This document shows, piece by piece, positions 1 to 7,248 of a DNA stretch of 14,628 bases. The stretch spans positions 1-14,628 of the forward strand of contig CAUDXH010000031.1 in assembly GCA_958453305.1 (NCBI GenBank), written 5' to 3'. The translations under genes and the position numbers were made by a program. Each line of letters opens with the position of its first letter. Position 1 is the stretch's first letter. The notes beneath the pieces were generated by a model. That model saw only the letters and a program-made list of their open reading frames with translations, was not told the origin of the DNA and did not search any database. The stretch is from an uncultured Bacteroides sp. (GTDB lineage: Bacteria > Bacteroidota > Bacteroidia > Bacteroidales > Bacteroidaceae).

Positions 1-287
1 ATCAGGCTGCATCGGGTTGCCGAACTGATGTTGCAGGCATAAGCCTGTGTAAACATCATGCCTTTTTGGGCCAAACGTTCCATATTGGGAGTTTCGTAGG
101 CTTCATTATAATGTGTTTTCTGTGTCCAGAAAGGTAATGAAGTGTCTTGCCATCCCATATCGTCCACCATAAATAAGATGATATTGGGACGTTGTTGGGT
201 TGTTTCTGAAGACATTTTTTCTTTTGCTTGCGTCGAGATTCCTGTTAAGGAAGCGAGAACGAAAGATACAAGTAGTTTTTTATTCAT
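1..287 (-). CDS. S1-family sulfatase B, N-terminal fragment cut by the window edge
   Basis: Only the first 95 codons are present; the gene runs off the left edge. The start at 287 gives a signal peptide (Lys-rich start, hydrophobic core, probable cleavage near residues 20-22). A classical sulfatase N-terminus follows: RPNIILFMVDDMGWQD around residues 33-48, with the metal-binding Asp pair D42/D43, then TPNMERLAQKGMMFTQAY. The active-site signature is S88-S-A-T-R92, which fits the [C/S]-x-[P/A]-x-R rule. S88 is therefore the residue expected to become formylglycine, a Ser-type site that needs an anaerobic sulfatase-maturating enzyme (anSME), not seen here. Family members hydrolyse sulfate esters in the periplasm or at the cell surface. 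The gene lies 18 bp after the GH36-like gene on the same strand, so co-transcription is likely. Substrate and S1 subfamily cannot be assigned from a fragment. Confidence 0.9.
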   Translation of the reverse strand, partial: MNKKLLVSFVLASLTGISTQAKEKMSSETTQQRPNIILFMVDDMGWQDTSLPFWTQKTHYNEAYETPNMERLAQKGMMFTQAYACNISSATRCSL

Positions 288-305
288 ATCGGCTGGTTTT
301 ATAAG

Positions 306-2381
306 TTATTTTTCAATTACAATTTTTTGGGGGGTATTTATGGAAATACTTCTCAGTTCTTGCTTGCCGGCTTTTTCTATCCATACTTTTAGTGTACCCG
401 TACATAGTACGTTCAGCACCAAGCGGTTCTCTGTTAAAGAGATAGTTTGGACGGTGGCCGGGGACAGATATTTTTCCTGTATGCCAATGACTGCCCATCC
501 TTTCCGTATGGGGCAGAGATGAAACAGTTTGTCTGTAAATCCGATAAGTTCGAATGTACTGCTGTCTGATAGTTCTTCTGCCTTTTGTGATTCCCAATTA
601 TAAAGCAGCACGCGTTCTTCGGGGGTGGCAGACATTTTCTCAAAACTGTTCCGAAGAGAATAATCTTCTTTTTTTATAGTGGCCTGGACTTGCTGATGTC
701 GGGGGGAAGCATTCAGGTTGTAACAGATTAATGTCATTGCTCCGTTGCCTGAGGGAGCTGCTACTCGATATGCTTTTCCACTCCATAATGGATTGGTCAG
801 TATAGATTCCGGCATAGGTACGGCAGGAGCTTCGGGGCGGAACAGTTTGCCTTGTTTGTCAATTAAGGGAAAGATGTTTTCCTTGATAAAGTCCCCGGGG
901 GCGTCCGACAGGTAGACCGGACCTCCGGAAATGGCCTTGGAACGTGCCATCAAAGTGCCGCAAACGGTATCGCAGGAATGAAACATATCATGGTCGGGCC
1001 ATACGGTTTGTCCTAGTAGCAGGGTATTGGTATAAGACTGGAATAGATGTGATTTTGCCATATCCTCATCATATTTCTTATAGTCTATGCTGACACGGGT
1101 GCTGTTGCTGTATGACGTATGGTCGGTATTGATGATGTTCTGTGCCATACAGTTCATTAATCCCATATTTTGCCGGTGGATCTCGGCTTCCAGGCTTCGG
1201 TTACAGTCGGTTGCCTGGCGGATACTTTCATGCCCTCCCATGTAGAGTGGCAGCGTAAAAGCTTGGTTATCTACTTTCAGAAAATCGAATCCTTGTTCTT
1301 TTAAGGTGCTGACGTAGTAGCGATAGAAGGAACGGATGCGGGTGCTGTCCGTTCCTGGCAGAAGGCTGCCGGCGTGTGGGTATAGGGCTTGTCGGATGAC
1401 TTGTGGAAATCCGTTTTCGGGGGATAATCCCATCCAGTATCCCGAAAGGCTGTACCACAGTCCGATCCATTTGATTTTATTTTCTTTTTTGTATGACATG
1501 ATTTTTTTCCATCCCGACGGGAAACGTTGTTTATCCGGTATGAAACCGGTCAGTTGCCTGTTCTTGTGGGCGAGATGACCGTCGTCAATCAGTACATACC
1601 GGATAGGAATGCCGGATGCCTCTATCGTTTTCATATCGTTTATTACCTTGGATTCGTTTATATCATCATGATAATGTTCCCATGTACACCAACCGAGATA
1701 GCGGAAAGCTTCGAAATATTCCTTGGCTGTGCGGCTTTTTAAGTCGGCGGCTTCTGTATTTTTCATCAGCGCTTGATAGGCTTGCCGAATGGTTGAATAA
1801 ATATCTTTTCCTTGTCGGATGAGTAGAAGAGGGACTTCCGGTTTCAGATAGTCTTTTCCTAAGGTGGATACATATAGGGTGACAGAGCCGTTATCGTTTA
1901 CTTGCAGCCAGCTTAAACTGTTACGGCCGGCAACAGCTTTGGCAAATAAGTATTCTCCGTTTGTCAGTTCCAGCAGTAATGCATCTCCCAACGTAGATGG
2001 GGCTGCATTGGAAGGTATTCCCGGATAGCGGGTGTCGGTTAATTCTTTTAAATCGTTGAACACCCAAGGTAGGAGCCGGTTGGTATTGTTGGGCCATTCA
2101 AAATCTCCCGGACGGGAGTCTCGGCTGAAGAAAATACCTCGGACGTACCCGGGTAACCGTACCGGACAGGCAATAGTCTGGGTTTGTCCGGGTATGGATT
2201 TCTTATAGGATATGGGAGAAGAAATGGAAGTTAAATCAATCGTATCTGTCATTGACAAAGCGTTTGTGTTCTTGAATGACTTTCCTTTTTCATATGTGTA
2301 ATCTGTTTGCCCGAAGGATTTCGGACAAACAAATACATTGCAAATCAGGATACAAATGAATATTGCTTTATATTCTCTCAT
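306..2381 (-). CDS. Secreted GH36 / raffinose-synthase (Sip1)-like alpha-galactosidase
   Basis: The 691-residue protein has a hydrophobic N-terminal export signal (about residues 1-24). Its central (beta/alpha)8 catalytic region resembles the Sip1/raffinose-synthase branch of GH36. Visible motifs are LGWCTWE at 229-235, VLIDDGH at 263-269, FDFLKVDN at 366-372, RVSIDY at 429-434, WPDHDMFHS at 461-469 and AISGGPVYLSD at 483-493. By the KxD and RxxxD motifs of this clan, D371 is the likely nucleophile and D433 the likely acid/base. PDHDMFHS and GGPVYLSD closely parallel PDWDMF and GGPIYISD of plant raffinose synthases and alkaline alpha-galactosidases. Residues after about 560 form a probable C-terminal beta domain. 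In a secreted PUL enzyme, hydrolysis of terminal alpha-galactose is more likely than raffinose synthesis, but transglycosylation or another alpha-glycoside cannot be excluded. It lies 6 bp after the GH29 gene. The family is well supported; the specificity is inferred. Confidence 0.82.
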   Translation of the reverse strand: MREYKAIFICILICNVFVCPKSFGQTDYTYEKGKSFKNTNALSMTDTIDLTSISSPISYKKSIPGQTQTIACPVRLPGYVRGIFFSRDSRPGDFEWPNNTNRLLPWVFNDLKELTDTRYPGIPSNAAPSTLGDALLLELTNGEYLFAKAVAGRNSLSWLQVNDNGSVTLYVSTLGKDYLKPEVPLLLIRQGKDIYSTIRQAYQALMKNTEAADLKSRTAKEYFEAFRYLGWCTWEHYHDDINESKVINDMKTIEASGIPIRYVLIDDGHLAHKNRQLTGFIPDKQRFPSGWKKIMSYKKENKIKWIGLWYSLSGYWMGLSPENGFPQVIRQALYPHAGSLLPGTDSTRIRSFYRYYVSTLKEQGFDFLKVDNQAFTLPLYMGGHESIRQATDCNRSLEAEIHRQNMGLMNCMAQNIINTDHTSYSNSTRVSIDYKKYDEDMAKSHLFQSYTNTLLLGQTVWPDHDMFHSCDTVCGTLMARSKAISGGPVYLSDAPGDFIKENIFPLIDKQGKLFRPEAPAVPMPESILTNPLWSGKAYRVAAPSGNGAMTLICYNLNASPRHQQVQATIKKEDYSLRNSFEKMSATPEERVLLYNWESQKAEELSDSSTFELIGFTDKLFHLCPIRKGWAVIGIQEKYLSPATVQTISLTENRLVLNVLCTGTLKVWIEKAGKQELRSISINTPQKIVIEK

Positions 2382-2387
2382 GATTTT

Positions 2388-3773
2388 TTATTTGAGGGTT
2401 ACGTTATAGGCACTGAAATGTCTGATTTCGGGTAAGGCAACGGATTGGGTTACGGTGAGGCGCAAGGCGGTGGTTTCTACCGGTTCGAAGTGTGCAATGC
2501 GTTTGTGTCCCACAGACTCGCCGGAGCACACTGTCTGCCATTTTCCGTTGACTTTCGCTTCTATCTTGTATTGGCGTATTCTTTCGCCTTTGGCAATGTC
2601 TTCTTGGATGATGCAGTAGTTGACCGGTTGTTTTTCATTCAGATTCAGCGTAAGCCGTTGCCTCCGGCCTTGGGTTTCCGCCAATGGTGTACCAAAGCGC
2701 CGGTTTATTTCTTCTCCCCATTCTTTTAAACGCTGTTCGTCACCTGCCGGCAATAGCCCATCGGGATTTGGGGTCAGCCCGATGATTAACGTAGCGTTGC
2801 GGCCCACTGATTTTTCGTACATATCCATCAACGTTGTCAATGGATAGATATTATTCTCGTCATCGGGTTCCCAAAACCATTCGTGGCGGCCGTTGGCACC
2901 ACGCAGGGGGCTGTCTGCCATAGCTGGTACCCAGTATTTGCCTTCGGGATCACCTTGTTTTAATAAGGCTATTTGGTCTTTTTGGCTTTCAATACGTTTA
3001 TGATGTGAACAGGGGGCCGGAAAAGTGGACCAGCAGGGGTATCCCACTGTGCCGGTTTCTGAACCTCCCCAGCGGAAATCAGCACGGTCTATGTTGTGGT
3101 AGAACAGGCAGTTGGGTTGGTATTTATTGACGATGGGTTCCACATCAGGACCGTCACCTCGTGGGTCATCGGCTCCGCCATCAAACCAAATCATATATAA
3201 ATCTCCATAGCGGGTACAAAGTTCTTCCACCATTTTCTCGCAGAAGCGTTTATACCACGCCTGTCGGTTGGCGGCAAATTCTCCGTCACCGGCTACCTTG
3301 AAATTATGGATACCCAGAAGTGAATTCCACCGGATGCCTACATAGATGCCCGGCTGGATACCATACTTACGGCAGGAGTTGACAAAGTCGCGGACAATGT
3401 CTCCTTTGCCATCACGCCATTTTACAGCTTTCAGGCAGTATGGGTTTACGTCACTTTGCCACAATCCGAAGCCGGTTTCATGCGTGGCTGTGAGTACGGC
3501 GAATTTGCAGCCTGCGGCTTTAGCTGCCTGAATCCATTGGTCAGTATCCAGTTGGGTAGGATTAAATATATTATAATCTTCAATGGGGCTGATACGGTTA
3601 TTGCCTTGTCCGTAGCGGATGCCGTCGAATACGTGGAGGTCATAATGAAATACGGCTCCCATTTCCGCTTCATGCCATTTCAATTGATGCGGTTTGGGTA
3701 CAATGATTTCCGGTTGTGCAACACTCAGTACACAGTTCATAAGGAAGAGAAGGGATGTATATAGTATCTTCAT
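2388..3773 (-). CDS. GH29 alpha-L-fucosidase, subfamily-B-like
   Basis: The 461-residue protein carries a signal peptide (about residues 1-19, cleaved near SVAQ). The catalytic barrel contains FNPTQLDTDQW (70-80), FAVLTATHETGFGLW (91-105) and YMIWFDGG (193-200). D198 fits the catalytic nucleophile of GH29. RWGGSETG (234-241) places E239 where subfamily B enzymes carry the acid/base, in their RWxGNExG motif. LIIGLTPNPDGLLP (329-342) is also typical of the family. Residues from about 365 to the end form the usual C-terminal beta-sandwich, ending without an extra carbohydrate-binding module. Subfamily B enzymes often prefer branched alpha-1,3/1,4-fucose, but linkage cannot be read from sequence here. 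The N-terminal motif is HYDLHVFDG rather than the common HFG/HWG form. The start is fixed by the signal peptide and lies 3 bp after the stop of sulfatase A, so translational coupling is plausible. Expected location is periplasm or outer membrane. Confidence 0.9.
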   Translation of the reverse strand: MKILYTSLLFLMNCVLSVAQPEIIVPKPHQLKWHEAEMGAVFHYDLHVFDGIRYGQGNNRISPIEDYNIFNPTQLDTDQWIQAAKAAGCKFAVLTATHETGFGLWQSDVNPYCLKAVKWRDGKGDIVRDFVNSCRKYGIQPGIYVGIRWNSLLGIHNFKVAGDGEFAANRQAWYKRFCEKMVEELCTRYGDLYMIWFDGGADDPRGDGPDVEPIVNKYQPNCLFYHNIDRADFRWGGSETGTVGYPCWSTFPAPCSHHKRIESQKDQIALLKQGDPEGKYWVPAMADSPLRGANGRHEWFWEPDDENNIYPLTTLMDMYEKSVGRNATLIIGLTPNPDGLLPAGDEQRLKEWGEEINRRFGTPLAETQGRRQRLTLNLNEKQPVNYCIIQEDIAKGERIRQYKIEAKVNGKWQTVCSGESVGHKRIAHFEPVETTALRLTVTQSVALPEIRHFSAYNVTLK

Positions 3774-3776
3774 AGG

Positions 3777-5213
3777 TTATAAATAATTAAAAAATGGATC
3801 TTCTGTTTTTTGCAGCCATGTTTTTAATTGGCTTTTCAATCGGTTTACCAGTTTGGGATGCTGCATAGCTATATTATTCATTTGGTAAGGGTCTGATCTC
3901 CTGTCGAATAGAATAATCTTATCTACCTTACCATCGGTTGCATGGATAGTAAACGTATGTGTAGCGGTGCGTAATCCCCGGTAGCCTGTTGCCGGATTGG
4001 ATGACTGTATGTAATAATAGGGTTGGACAATGCGGTTGTTTTCTTTTCCGCAGAGGAGAACGGAAGCGAGGTCGAATGTTTGTACTTCTTCCGGTATTTG
4101 TTGCTGAAAGCCCATGATGGAAAGCAGGGTCGGATACAAGTCGGCAAAAGCTATCATGGTTGTTCGGTCGGTTTTCGGCTTTATTTTTTCCGGCCATGAG
4201 ATAAGGACGGGAATTCGCATGGATTCCTCATAAAAGATATCTTTTCCGGCTTGTTCATGAGCCCCCATGCAGATGCCGTGGTCAGAAGTGAATACTACAA
4301 TAGTATTTTTAAATAAACCCAAACGTTTCAATTCGTTGATTATCCGACCTATATTTTCATCGACTCCGGTCATGCAGGCATAGTAATTGCGGATATTGTT
4401 GCGGAAATAGTCGCCCATTTCAGTGCCTTTGGCGGGAATGTCGGGACGGTTGGCACATAATGCCTCTACATTCAGGTTTTTATACATCTCCTTGTATCGG
4501 TCGGGCACCAACTCGTAACCGGTGTGTGGAGGGTTCATGGATACGACTAAGGCAAATGGCTGCGTTTTATCTATATGCCCGTTGAGGTACTCAATCGCTT
4601 TGTCGGCTTCATACTCCGGTCCCCATTGATTGACATAATAAAAACTGTCCCGGGGAGCGTCAGTGTCCCAGTACATGGGTTTTAAATGGTAGTCGTAAGT
4701 GCCATAAGCGGTCCAATAGTCAAAACCGTGCCGGCGTTCTTTTGGACACCATTCGTTCCAAGCAACTGCACCATGGTTGTTGTAAGTATCTATGTATGGT
4801 TCATAAGGAGCATCCAGATGCCATTTGCCGATATATCCTGTTTGGTATCCATTGGCTTTAAGTATATCACTCCAGCAGCGTGCATCTTGTGGAAGTTCTA
4901 CTCCATAAGGAGCGTTGGCAGAATTGCAATTGCCTGTTACTTTGTTCTTATGCGGATACATGCCTGTCATCAACATGCCTCGTGCCGGTGAAGATACGGG
5001 ATAGCTGCTGACAGCATTGGTGAAATTCACTCCTTCACGGGCCAGTTGGTCCAGGCAAGGTGTTTTGACAGGTTCTTTTCCGAGACAACCTAAAGCATCT
5101 CCTCTCCATTGATCTGCCATGATGAAGACCAGGTTAGGTTTTTCTTGAGCTTGTAAATAGATGGAAGTCAAGAACGGAAAGATGAAAAATGTTTTTTTAT
5201 TTAAAAATTTCAT
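3777..5213 (-). CDS. S1-family (type I) sulfatase A, Ser-type
   Basis: This is a full-length 478-residue sulfatase, a usual size for the family, with a signal peptide (about residues 1-22, ending in LQAQ). Metal-ligand residues D34 and Q35 sit in IMADQWRGD. The formylglycine signature is S74-S-P-A-R78, followed by GMLMTGMYPH. Other conserved sites are GKWH (129-132), MNPPH with H230, TSDHG with D311/H312, and the H319/K324 pair in HEQAGK. All expected catalytic and metal-binding groups appear present, so the enzyme should be active. S74 implies maturation by an anSME encoded elsewhere. The role is removal of sulfate from a sugar in the periplasm or at the surface, probably unmasking sites for the fucosidase and alpha-galactosidase encoded just downstream. 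The target position on the sugar and the S1 subfamily cannot be given by eye. A predicted internal promoter lies about 35 bp upstream of the start. Confidence 0.93.
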   Translation of the reverse strand: MKFLNKKTFFIFPFLTSIYLQAQEKPNLVFIMADQWRGDALGCLGKEPVKTPCLDQLAREGVNFTNAVSSYPVSSPARGMLMTGMYPHKNKVTGNCNSANAPYGVELPQDARCWSDILKANGYQTGYIGKWHLDAPYEPYIDTYNNHGAVAWNEWCPKERRHGFDYWTAYGTYDYHLKPMYWDTDAPRDSFYYVNQWGPEYEADKAIEYLNGHIDKTQPFALVVSMNPPHTGYELVPDRYKEMYKNLNVEALCANRPDIPAKGTEMGDYFRNNIRNYYACMTGVDENIGRIINELKRLGLFKNTIVVFTSDHGICMGAHEQAGKDIFYEESMRIPVLISWPEKIKPKTDRTTMIAFADLYPTLLSIMGFQQQIPEEVQTFDLASVLLCGKENNRIVQPYYYIQSSNPATGYRGLRTATHTFTIHATDGKVDKIILFDRRSDPYQMNNIAMQHPKLVNRLKSQLKTWLQKTEDPFFNYL

Positions 5214-5235
5214 ATTAATTCGGTATGATATTGGT

Positions 5236-5294
5236 AAAGGGTGTGTTCAAAGGTACAATAAGAATACATTGTAACGAATTAAACTACACCCTTT
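5236..5294 (-). other. Nested stem-loop between susD and sulfatase A
   Basis: Outer arms AAAGGGTGT (5236-5244) and ACACCCTTT (5286-5294) are perfect 9-bp reverse complements separated by 41 nt. Inside them a second perfect 6-bp stem, TACAAT (5254-5259) and ATTGTA (5268-5273), has an 8-nt loop. In the transcript this could form an intercistronic structure 21 nt after the susD stop. Such structures may stabilise the susCD message or attenuate read-through into the enzyme genes. There is no clean U-tract, so a strong intrinsic terminator is not claimed. Confidence 0.5.
5248..5278 (-). promoter_or_regulatory. Predicted internal promoter for the sulfatase-fucosidase-GH36 block
   Basis: On the minus strand the -7 box TACCTTTG (5255 to 5248) matches the Bacteroides consensus TAnnTTTG exactly. 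It is preceded at 19-bp spacing by TTCG (5278 to 5275), three of four bases of the -33 consensus TTTG. A start near 5242 would give a leader of about 30 nt before the sulfatase A start codon at 5213. The site overlaps the nested stem-loop, so the same bases may do either job. Confidence 0.5.
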
Positions 5295-5314
5295 TTGAGT
5301 TATTTTATCTAAAC

Positions 5315-7228
5315 CTATTGCAGAGCATATTGATTGGCACCGACAGGCCAGCCTGGATTTTGATAAACAACGGAAGTGGAAATATCGCCTCCTTTCTCAG
5401 GGGTTGAAAGACGGAATACGTCATAAGAGATAGGGGTCAGGTAATTCGCTTCTTCAAAGTTGTAGCCATTGTTGGTAATGATCAGTTCGTTGGCAAAATG
5501 CGGACGTAAATATTTAGAATTACTAACCACTAAGCCGGCAGCCAATTGTTTCACATAGTAAGGCTCTTTTTGATACTCTTGCCAATTGAATCCTTCTGTT
5601 TGATAGTTTTTCATTTTATCTAGTGAACGCCAGCGTAAAAGATCATCTTTACGCATGCCTTCTGCTATAAATTCGCAACGTCGTTCACGGCGGATATTAT
5701 ATAAAGTTTTATCTATCATCTGACTTCCGGACCAAACAGCCAGATCGTTTTCTTTACTTAGATCTGTTGCATCGATAGTTTTTTGGAAGTTTTCTGATAC
5801 GCCGGCACGCTTTCTCAAAGCTCTCCAGTATTTTTTGCTATAATCATCTAGATTTTTGTTTTTCATATAGTCAGCTTCCATATAGTTGAGATATGCTTCG
5901 CTGGCGCGGAATATCATATAAGCCAAAGGTGAATTATCCGCTGGAGCTACATTACTGTCTCTCCATCCTTTACGAACTAAATATCCTGTAGCTGTTCTGC
6001 TTAAGTTTTGATAAGCTTGTAGTAGATTTGCATAGACCATTCTTCCGTCTTGGTCCATATTACCACCTCTCCAAACCATATCACCCGGTTTGAATGTTGA
6101 TTCTACAAGGCGTAAATCACGATTCTCCATTACATCGGGGATACTCTTGTCGCCTTTGTATTCTGTATTTTCTGGTGCATAAATAGGCAGGCCATTGGTA
6201 GTTAGGAAAGTTTCAACCATGGATCGTGTATAACCTCCACCTTGTCCCACACAGCCTTCACCGTTTTCATTGTATATGCTATGATAATTGCCTTCTACTA
6301 AGCTATTCACTTTGGCATCCGCACTATACATACGCCATAATAATACCTCTTTGTTGGAAGAAAGATCATATTGATTGAACATATTCATATAATCTTCTAT
6401 TTTATCAGAGATTTGTATTGCTTCTGCCACTTCTTTGGCAGATGCCATCGCTTCAGTCAGGAAGAAATCTATTTCAGTATTAAGGTTGCCATTGAAAGTA
6501 CCGCCCGGCCAGCCCGGACCACCTGGTACTCGTGCGGTTCCTTGATGGTAGGTTTCCCAACTTGCTTCATACAGGGCTACACGTGATTTAAATAGATAGG
6601 CACACTCTCTGTTCAGACGGTGATTGGTCAGATTATTACTGCGCGGTAATAATCGGGCAATGGCTTCGTTCAGGTCTTCTAGAATAAATCGGGCCACTTC
6701 ATTACGTGGCTTACGTTTGTTTGCTTCCACATTGGCGGCATAATCATCTGCGCTAAGTTCTGATTTGATAATGGGAAAATCTCCGAATTTCCTCAAATAT
6801 TCGAAATAGATGTAAGCTCTGAAGAAGTAAATCTCACCGATATATTGCTGGGTTTCGCGGGTATCTTCCAGTTCTCCTTTTTGGATATTTTCCAAAGCGT
6901 AATATAACAATCGGTTACAGTCGCGCAAATGTCCTTGCCGATTATAACTTCCTGTGGCGGCAACTTTGATACGTTGCGGTAGAAAGAAATCTACAGGATC
7001 TGTTCCTGCTTGGTTATCACTGGTTTGATCGTTGGTAAAAAGATTGGTGTCTTTGAAATCGGGCAATAGTTCGTATTTCTTGTTACAATAAGCCTGCAAT
7101 TGGCTTGGTTCTGTGAAAAAACCTTCATTCACATTGTCTGTCAATGGTTCTCTATCTAGAAAATCGTTACATGAGCTTATAGCGAATGAAGTTGCTATTA
7201 TAGGGAGTATGATGTATTTTAATTTCAT
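5315..7228 (-). CDS. susD: SusD-like surface glycan-binding lipoprotein (SusD/RagB family)
   Basis: This 637-residue protein begins with a lipoprotein signal peptide ending AISSC; C20 is the expected lipidated cysteine. It is followed by NDFLDREPLT, the typical opening of mature SusD proteins. The body shows the family's helical, TPR-like N-terminal half (FFRAYIYFEYLRKFGDFPI) and the conserved C-terminal block RRCEFIAEGMRKDDLLRW at about residues 513-531. SusD homologues sit on the outer surface as a lid over the SusC channel and bind the oligosaccharide to be imported. The start is 20 bp after the susC stop, the standard susC-susD arrangement. The ligand cannot be predicted from sequence, since binding residues are not conserved between SusD proteins. 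The downstream enzymes suggest a sulfated or fucosylated glycan. The gene is followed by 101 noncoding bases containing a stem-loop and a predicted promoter. Confidence 0.96.
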   Translation of the reverse strand: MKLKYIILPIIATSFAISSCNDFLDREPLTDNVNEGFFTEPSQLQAYCNKKYELLPDFKDTNLFTNDQTSDNQAGTDPVDFFLPQRIKVAATGSYNRQGHLRDCNRLLYYALENIQKGELEDTRETQQYIGEIYFFRAYIYFEYLRKFGDFPIIKSELSADDYAANVEANKRKPRNEVARFILEDLNEAIARLLPRSNNLTNHRLNRECAYLFKSRVALYEASWETYHQGTARVPGGPGWPGGTFNGNLNTEIDFFLTEAMASAKEVAEAIQISDKIEDYMNMFNQYDLSSNKEVLLWRMYSADAKVNSLVEGNYHSIYNENGEGCVGQGGGYTRSMVETFLTTNGLPIYAPENTEYKGDKSIPDVMENRDLRLVESTFKPGDMVWRGGNMDQDGRMVYANLLQAYQNLSRTATGYLVRKGWRDSNVAPADNSPLAYMIFRASEAYLNYMEADYMKNKNLDDYSKKYWRALRKRAGVSENFQKTIDATDLSKENDLAVWSGSQMIDKTLYNIRRERRCEFIAEGMRKDDLLRWRSLDKMKNYQTEGFNWQEYQKEPYYVKQLAAGLVVSNSKYLRPHFANELIITNNGYNFEEANYLTPISYDVFRLSTPEKGGDISTSVVYQNPGWPVGANQYALQ

Positions 7229-7248
7229 GATTATGATTTATTTAAAGT

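Noticed and set aside
142..522. Plus-strand open frame of 126 codons
   Set aside because: It lies antisense across the starts and ends of the sulfatase B and GH36-like genes, its product matches no family I know, and both minus-strand genes are clearly real.
306..2381. Calling this gene a true raffinose synthase
   Set aside because: The motifs fit the family, but a secreted protein in a glycan-degradation locus is more likely a hydrolase; synthase activity needs UDP-galactose-derived galactinol, for which there is no context.
5236..5294. Strong intrinsic terminator after susD
   Set aside because: The arms are far apart (41-nt loop) and no run of U follows the 3' arm in the transcript, so termination is not supported although a structure is.
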